Shown one piece after another: positions 59,437 through 62,499 of a stretch of 62,499 bases of DNA; within the stretch, counting starts at the first letter, position 1, and every line of letters begins with the position of its first letter. Source of the DNA: Candidatus Amulumruptor caecigallinarius. GTDB taxonomy: Bacteria; Bacteroidota; Bacteroidia; Bacteroidales; Muribaculaceae. Below the pieces are notes generated by a model. The model saw only the letters and a program-made list of their open reading frames with translations. It did no database searches and was not told where the DNA came from. The stretch covers positions 1-62,499 of the forward strand of contig JAMPDP010000006.1 in NCBI GenBank assembly GCA_023665605.1. Direction: 5' to 3'. The position numbers and the translations under genes were made by a program.

Positions 59437-59769
59437 ATGAGTAGGATTGAAAAATATCGCGACGGCACTGGCGCGCATCAGCGTGAAATGTGGAATAAGA
59501 ATGACATTGCAGAATACTGCGGAATCTCACTAAAAAAGGCCGACAAACTGCACATGATTGCCAATAAAGCGTGTGGTGTTGTCGGTTATGGAGATATTGA
59601 AAAGGAAGATTTCATCGAGTTCTATGAGCAAGTTGAAGCGGCAAAAGAGAGTCAGCGTCTTATTGATGAAGCCAACGCAGCGTCTATTTTATTTGCTCAA
59701 AAGAATTATTCCTTTGGTCAGGTATCATTCTTTATCAGTCAGGCAATCTCCCTTCTAACCAATCGCTAA
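59437..59769 (+). CDS. Excisionase / MerR-like DNA-binding protein
   Basis: 110 residues. REMWNKNDIAEYCGISLKKA then KLHMIANKACG and DIEKEDFIEFY are the pattern of helix-turn-helix excisionase-like proteins, followed by a helical tail. It may direct excision or regulate lysogeny genes. Rightward, with its last 35 bases overlapping a convergent gene. Confidence 0.65.
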   Translation: MSRIEKYRDGTGAHQREMWNKNDIAEYCGISLKKADKLHMIANKACGVVGYGDIEKEDFIEFYEQVEAAKESQRLIDEANAASILFAQKNYSFGQVSFFISQAISLLTNR

Positions 59770-60076
59770 TGGGATATTTCTTGGTTCTATCTCTTTGATC
59801 AACTATCTTATGTCTGTCTACATCATAGATATATGGATAGTTGACATTCTCAAAGAGATATCCGGAAATCCTTATTATTTCCTGTTCGTTTTTTATACTC
59901 TCTCCATCCATCCTCAGATGTTTTAGAAGAGGTGCGATGGAATCCGCTATCACCTCCCGGACATTTGGTAATTGGTAGATGTCGCCCAATCGAGTTTCAA
60001 CTTCTACCGTTATTGTTATGTCGCTGGGTGCAACAAGGTCTTTGTTGCCGAAATCAAAGGATGTTGTTATTTTCAT
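59735..60076 (-). CDS. 113-residue protein, function unknown
   Basis: Starts at the ATG at 60076 (MKITTSFDFGNKDLVAPSDI), 15 bases after the end of a tRNA-like element, so both may be on one transcript. Beta-rich first half, helical middle (NVREVIADSIAPLLKHLRMD). A longer frame would run into the tRNA-like sequence. Not recognised. Confidence 0.55.
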   Translation of the reverse strand: MKITTSFDFGNKDLVAPSDITITVEVETRLGDIYQLPNVREVIADSIAPLLKHLRMDGESIKNEQEIIRISGYLFENVNYPYIYDVDRHKIVDQRDRTKKYPISDWLEGRLPD

Positions 60077-60091
60077 ACTATTATTAGAATT

Positions 60092-60185
60092 TGGGAACGG
60101 TGGGTGGAATCGAACCTCCATCTACATTCGGGGTGCTTAATTCTTGCATGAAGTGAATATCGCTCTACCGTTGAGCTACACCGTT
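60092..60185 (-). tRNA. tRNA-like element with long anticodon region and CCA
   Basis: Minus strand: acceptor AACGGTG with CACCGTT, T8-A9, a perfect D arm GCTC/GAGC around AACGGTA, T arm GGAGG/CCACC with one mismatch and loop TTCGATT, then C and an encoded CCA. The remaining 42 bases between the D and T arms do not give a normal seven-base anticodon loop. Either ATTC/GAAT closes eleven bases or TATTC/GAATG closes 25. A CAT lies in the loop. It may be an intron-like insertion, a class II variant or a decoy. The anticodon is not assigned. Confidence 0.5.
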
Positions 60186-60629
60186 CTTTGCTATATGATT
60201 GTTTTGGCAGGTGCCAATTGAATAATCATTGGTTTTGTTACTCCGTCTGCATATAGCAGGCGTTCCTCCCATTCATTCGGCATAAGCAGGGAGGTTCTTC
60301 TTACCGTGGCACTGACCCGTCTCAAAGTGCGTTTCGTCTTTATCGGGACTACTCGGCTGCTTCTTTATCAGTCACCACTCATCGTTGTCCTGTCCGGATA
60401 TGACTTTCGTCAGTGATTGGCCCGGCGGTTACAACGGAAACTACGATACGTCAAGGTACTCTTCTTTGGTGGTGGGAGCGGAGGTTACGACAACCTCAAC
60501 CGTGGCAGGTTTTGAATATCCGTCGGCGGCATTTCCCGACTGTGACACTCCCAGTGTTCGGGCCTCTCTTGACCCTCAAAGGCTTCCCACTCTTGGGAGC
60601 CGTGGTTTGGTTTGACTTTCGGAGCGCGG
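60186..60629. other. Region without a clear gene
   Basis: About 440 bases. On the plus strand CCTCCC and GGGAGG arms occur near 60266-60295. Near 60607-60620 there is TTGGTTTGACTTT, a partial leader motif in the leftward sense. A leftward open stretch at about 60455-60590 lacks an ATG, and the matching rightward frame also lacks family resemblance. Nothing else is supported. Confidence 0.4.
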
Positions 60630-61142
60630 TTAATCTTTCGGGAATATGGAGTCAAGCATCAGCACCATCGCGCGAACTTGCTCCTTGATGCGGTTGGTCT
60701 TGGCGACTTCCCTGTAGTAGCTGTCCTGATAGAATTGCTTGTCATCCTTGGCCATCTCGAGTTGTGCAATCCAGTCGGCCTTCTCGTTGTCGCGGGTCTT
60801 CTCAATCCCGGCAAGCCGCTTCACTGAGATGTCAAGCATCATGCGAAGCGAGATAGCATCGGCATAAGGGTCTTCAAGAGCCTGCTCAGGGACGTGATAG
60901 AGGCCGGTCACGTTCTCCACGCGTACATCTCCAAGCACGTTGACAGCGTAGTTGTCGATTGTGTCCATGTGGGTCTCGGATACGTCGTCATCATCAAGGG
61001 CGACGGTGATGTGGTAGACATGGTCACCGACCGAGGGTGCGTAGTCACACTGGGCGGTGAAGCCGAAATTGTTCTCATTGAGCCAGTCAATGAAAGTCGA
61101 GAAGGTCTCGGCGGTCTTGATTTGGTAGCGGTGGATGACCAT
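60630..61142 (-). CDS. 170-residue protein divergent from the repressor
   Basis: Starts at the ATG at 61142 (MVIHRYQIKTAETFSTFIDW), the first after the strong promoter at 61227. It begins with a beta-alpha part, then helices and a coiled ending (RLAGIEKTRDNEKADWIAQL, REVAKTNRIKEQVRAMV). Its position opposite the repressor corresponds to a lytic-side regulator or early gene. No family recognised. Confidence 0.6.
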   Translation of the reverse strand: MVIHRYQIKTAETFSTFIDWLNENNFGFTAQCDYAPSVGDHVYHITVALDDDDVSETHMDTIDNYAVNVLGDVRVENVTGLYHVPEQALEDPYADAISLRMMLDISVKRLAGIEKTRDNEKADWIAQLEMAKDDKQFYQDSYYREVAKTNRIKEQVRAMVLMLDSIFPKD

Positions 61143-61226
61143 TGCTGGTTGGGCTAAATTGTTGATAATGCGTTTGCTTCGCTTAAAGTAAATCGCTATT
61201 TTTGTGGCGATGACTTTAAGATGATG

Positions 61227-61258
61227 CAAAGTTAATCCCGTTTGAGATTATTTGCAAA
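61227..61258 (-). promoter_or_regulatory. Divergent promoter with shared palindrome
   Basis: Minus strand TTTG (61255-61258), 20 bases, TAACTTTG (61227-61234): an ideal promoter for the 170-residue gene. Its -33 lies in TATTTGCAAATA (61249-61260), so the same palindrome also offers a TTTG for a rightward promoter toward the repressor. A repressor dimer could bind here. Confidence 0.75.
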
Positions 61259-61302
61259 TACTATACGCTTTTTATAATCACAATTAGGATTTATTAACAC
61301 AG

Positions 61303-61659
61303 ATGACTGAAAGGATAAAGTCGTTGATTTCTCAGCTGGGATTATCAACCCGCGCATTTGCACTCAATTGTGGCTTACGCCAAAACACCTTGAGCAATCA
61401 GCTCAACGGCATGAGAGAGCTGTCTCTGTCAACCGTTTCTGCTATCCTCTCGACATACCCCGAACTATCATCCGAATGGCTTATGCGCGGCGAGGGGGAG
61501 ATGTTCAAGGCCGTGACTACCGATGCCAACGTTGAGCGGGTGATGAAAATGGTTGACACAATCACCATCCTTCAGGGCACCATCAATACCAAGGACGAGA
61601 CTATCGCCCTCCTCAACGAGCGCATCAGACAACTTGAATCACAACTCAACTATAAATAA
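61303..61659 (+). CDS. XRE/CI-like repressor
   Basis: 118 residues. An N-terminal helix-turn-helix (LGLSTRAFALNCGLRQNTLS, then TVSAILSTYPELSSEWLMRG with the EGEMF ending typical of Bacteroidetes phage repressors) is joined to a leucine-rich coil (ETIALLNERIRQLESQL) for dimerisation. No peptidase domain is present, so induction is not by RecA-stimulated self-cleavage. It probably keeps lysogeny. One base separates it from the following secreted protein gene. Confidence 0.85.
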   Translation: MTERIKSLISQLGLSTRAFALNCGLRQNTLSNQLNGMRELSLSTVSAILSTYPELSSEWLMRGEGEMFKAVTTDANVERVMKMVDTITILQGTINTKDETIALLNERIRQLESQLNYK

Positions 61660-61660
61660 C

Positions 61661-62230
61661 ATGAAAAAGCCACTATTCACGCTATGCGCCTTGCTCATGG
61701 CATTAACTATGTCCGCGCAAGAAAAGTACTTGGCATATGCCGAGTTGCTGGGCTTCCAAAAGGGTCTTTTTTCCAAAAAGGTCAAGGTCAATGTTGACTT
61801 CGGCCAAGAGGTGAGCTTCTGGAAAGCCGGAGATATGCGATTGGTTTCAGAAGATGGCAAAGACATCGTGTTCAACTCTATGGTAGATGCCATGAATTTC
61901 ATGGGAAAGTGTGGCTGGAAGTTCATGCAGGCCTATGTCGTCACAGAAGGCACCCAGAACGTCTACCATTGGCTTCTTGCAAAGGAAGTGTCGAATGAAG
62001 ACGAAATCAAGGCAGGCTTCAACGTCAAAGCCGACTTCAACGGCCCAAGCACTGACACATACGTTATAACCTACTATCAGAAATCCAAGAAGTCAAGCAC
62101 TTGGTATGAGGTTAAAACGGAGACCATCAAAGGAGCCTCACCCGAAGAACTACAAACGCTCATCAATGACTGGAAAAGTCAAGAGAGTGACACGTATGAC
62201 TACGATTGCAAAATCGCCAAGAACAAGTAA
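61661..62230 (+). CDS. Secreted protein co-transcribed with the repressor
   Basis: 189 residues with a signal peptide (MKKPLFTLCALLMALTMSAQ, cleavage after SAQ or close by). The mature part is beta-rich (YLAYAELLGFQKGLFSKKVK, WLLAKEVSNEDEIKAGFNV, TYVITYYQKSKKSSTWYEVK) and not recognised. Being expressed with the repressor during lysogeny suggests a conversion gene acting in the periplasm or at the surface, such as superinfection exclusion; that is inference. Confidence 0.7.
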   Translation: MKKPLFTLCALLMALTMSAQEKYLAYAELLGFQKGLFSKKVKVNVDFGQEVSFWKAGDMRLVSEDGKDIVFNSMVDAMNFMGKCGWKFMQAYVVTEGTQNVYHWLLAKEVSNEDEIKAGFNVKADFNGPSTDTYVITYYQKSKKSSTWYEVKTETIKGASPEELQTLINDWKSQESDTYDYDCKIAKNK

Positions 62231-62461
62231 TCATCCCCTACAAATGCTCGTGGCCATAGGTTCACTCCGACATGGGGCAACCAACTCCATTCAAGGTGCG
62301 ACACCTTTGCGCAACGAGCAACCAATCTAACAGCCGAAATCAAGCCCCCCCCAAACATTTCCGTTTTATTGTCGGCACGGAATTCCAACCTATTGCAAGT
62401 CCAACATTATCAACGCGCTCCGATGTTATCTCACAAAGTTTTTATAATTTTGTATTGCACT
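62231..62461. other. Right-end intergenic region
   Basis: No gene seen. It contains a run of eight C near 62346 and a good -7 element TAATTTTG at 62445-62452. No repeat shared with the left end that would mark an attachment site was found. Confidence 0.5.
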
Positions 62462-62499
62462 ATGTACAAACACCTCATCTCATCGCAAAGGTCGGAAAT
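62462..62499 (+). CDS. Possible gene start cut by the window edge
   Basis: An ATG stands ten bases after TAATTTTG and is open to the edge (MYKHLISSQRSE). Too short to judge. Confidence 0.25.
   Translation, partial: MYKHLISSQRSE

Noticed and set aside
1407-61232. ACTTTAAGATGnTGCAAAGTTA at both 1407-1428 and 61211-61232 as attachment-site pair
   Set aside because: The right copy is explained by the promoter and initial transcript of the leftward 170-residue gene; the integrase and repressor would both lie outside the bounded segment, which does not fit a prophage.
1-62499. Whole window as a circular phage genome
   Set aside because: No overlap between the first and last bases was found, and joining the ends gives only a very short frame; circularity cannot be judged from this sequence.
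1-62499. Membership of the crAss-like or Mu-like (Hankyphage-type) groups
   Set aside because: No transposase, contractile sheath, giant RNA polymerase or crAss-type gene set; integrase, HK97 head and long tape measure indicate an ordinary temperate siphovirus plan.

Overview
The window reads as one nearly complete temperate siphovirus-type prophage of a member of the Bacteroidales. The host inference rests on promoters of the Bacteroidetes type (TTTG, about 20 bases, then TAnnTTTG), on the near absence of Shine-Dalgarno sequences, and on families common in gut Bacteroidales phages (DUF3276, DUF3127, DUF2693, DUF4417, YopX, a Bacteroidetes-type tyrosine integrase). No ribosomal RNA, transposase or clear host gene was seen, and no attachment-site pair could be identified. 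The window may therefore be a whole phage contig or an integrated prophage whose ends lie near or beyond the edges.

Layout. The left end (1-2800) is read rightward: tyrosine recombinase, a Panacea-type toxin-antitoxin candidate, and a small protein like the C-terminal domain of RNA polymerase alpha behind a promoter and leader terminator. Almost everything from 58.7 kb down to 2.9 kb is read leftward. In transcription order it begins with small early genes, then a recombination and replication block (ERF annealing protein, exonuclease, DUF3127 SSB-like protein, NinB, SNF2 helicase, VRR-NUC nuclease, a lambda O-like initiator containing 12-bp iterons, DnaC-like loader). A DNA-modification and partition-like block follows (ParB with a MutS-I-like tail, a helicase-methyltransferase fusion, a second ParB-like protein, a TET-associated-type glycosyltransferase). 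Next come many small accessory genes, a CdiA-C-like nuclease candidate with a facing small RNA, and a nucleotide/sugar cluster (NDT-like, NAD epimerase, phosphoribosyltransferase). The late genes follow: terminase, portal, protease, capsid, connectors, tail tube, tape measure, a phage sigma factor with small genes, and baseplate. Last come a 2698-residue fibre with its diversity-generating retroelement (DGR), and lysis.

The DGR is the best-supported special system. A DGR reverse transcriptase and a 112-bp template repeat lie just downstream of the fibre gene. The fibre's 3' end is the matching variable repeat. Nine of the ten differences fall at adenines of the template. The template has its own promoter directly behind a terminator, and no Avd gene is seen.

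Regulation. Five leftward promoters share a -7 element TAACTTTACAGT, one or two AAAATGGYG boxes upstream of -33 and, in most cases, a 5' leader AGTCAAACCAATAnAACCAA close to the start codon. They serve the ERF, ParB-MutS, MgsA-C-like, 127-residue and 51-residue genes, so they look like one early regulon. Other promoters with TATTTTTG precede the portal, baseplate and lysis genes and look like a late class. The right end (58.8-62.2 kb) is a lysogeny region: an XRE repressor divergent from a 170-residue gene across a palindromic promoter, a secreted protein one base behind the repressor, an excisionase-like protein, and three tRNA-like elements with abnormal anticodon arms.
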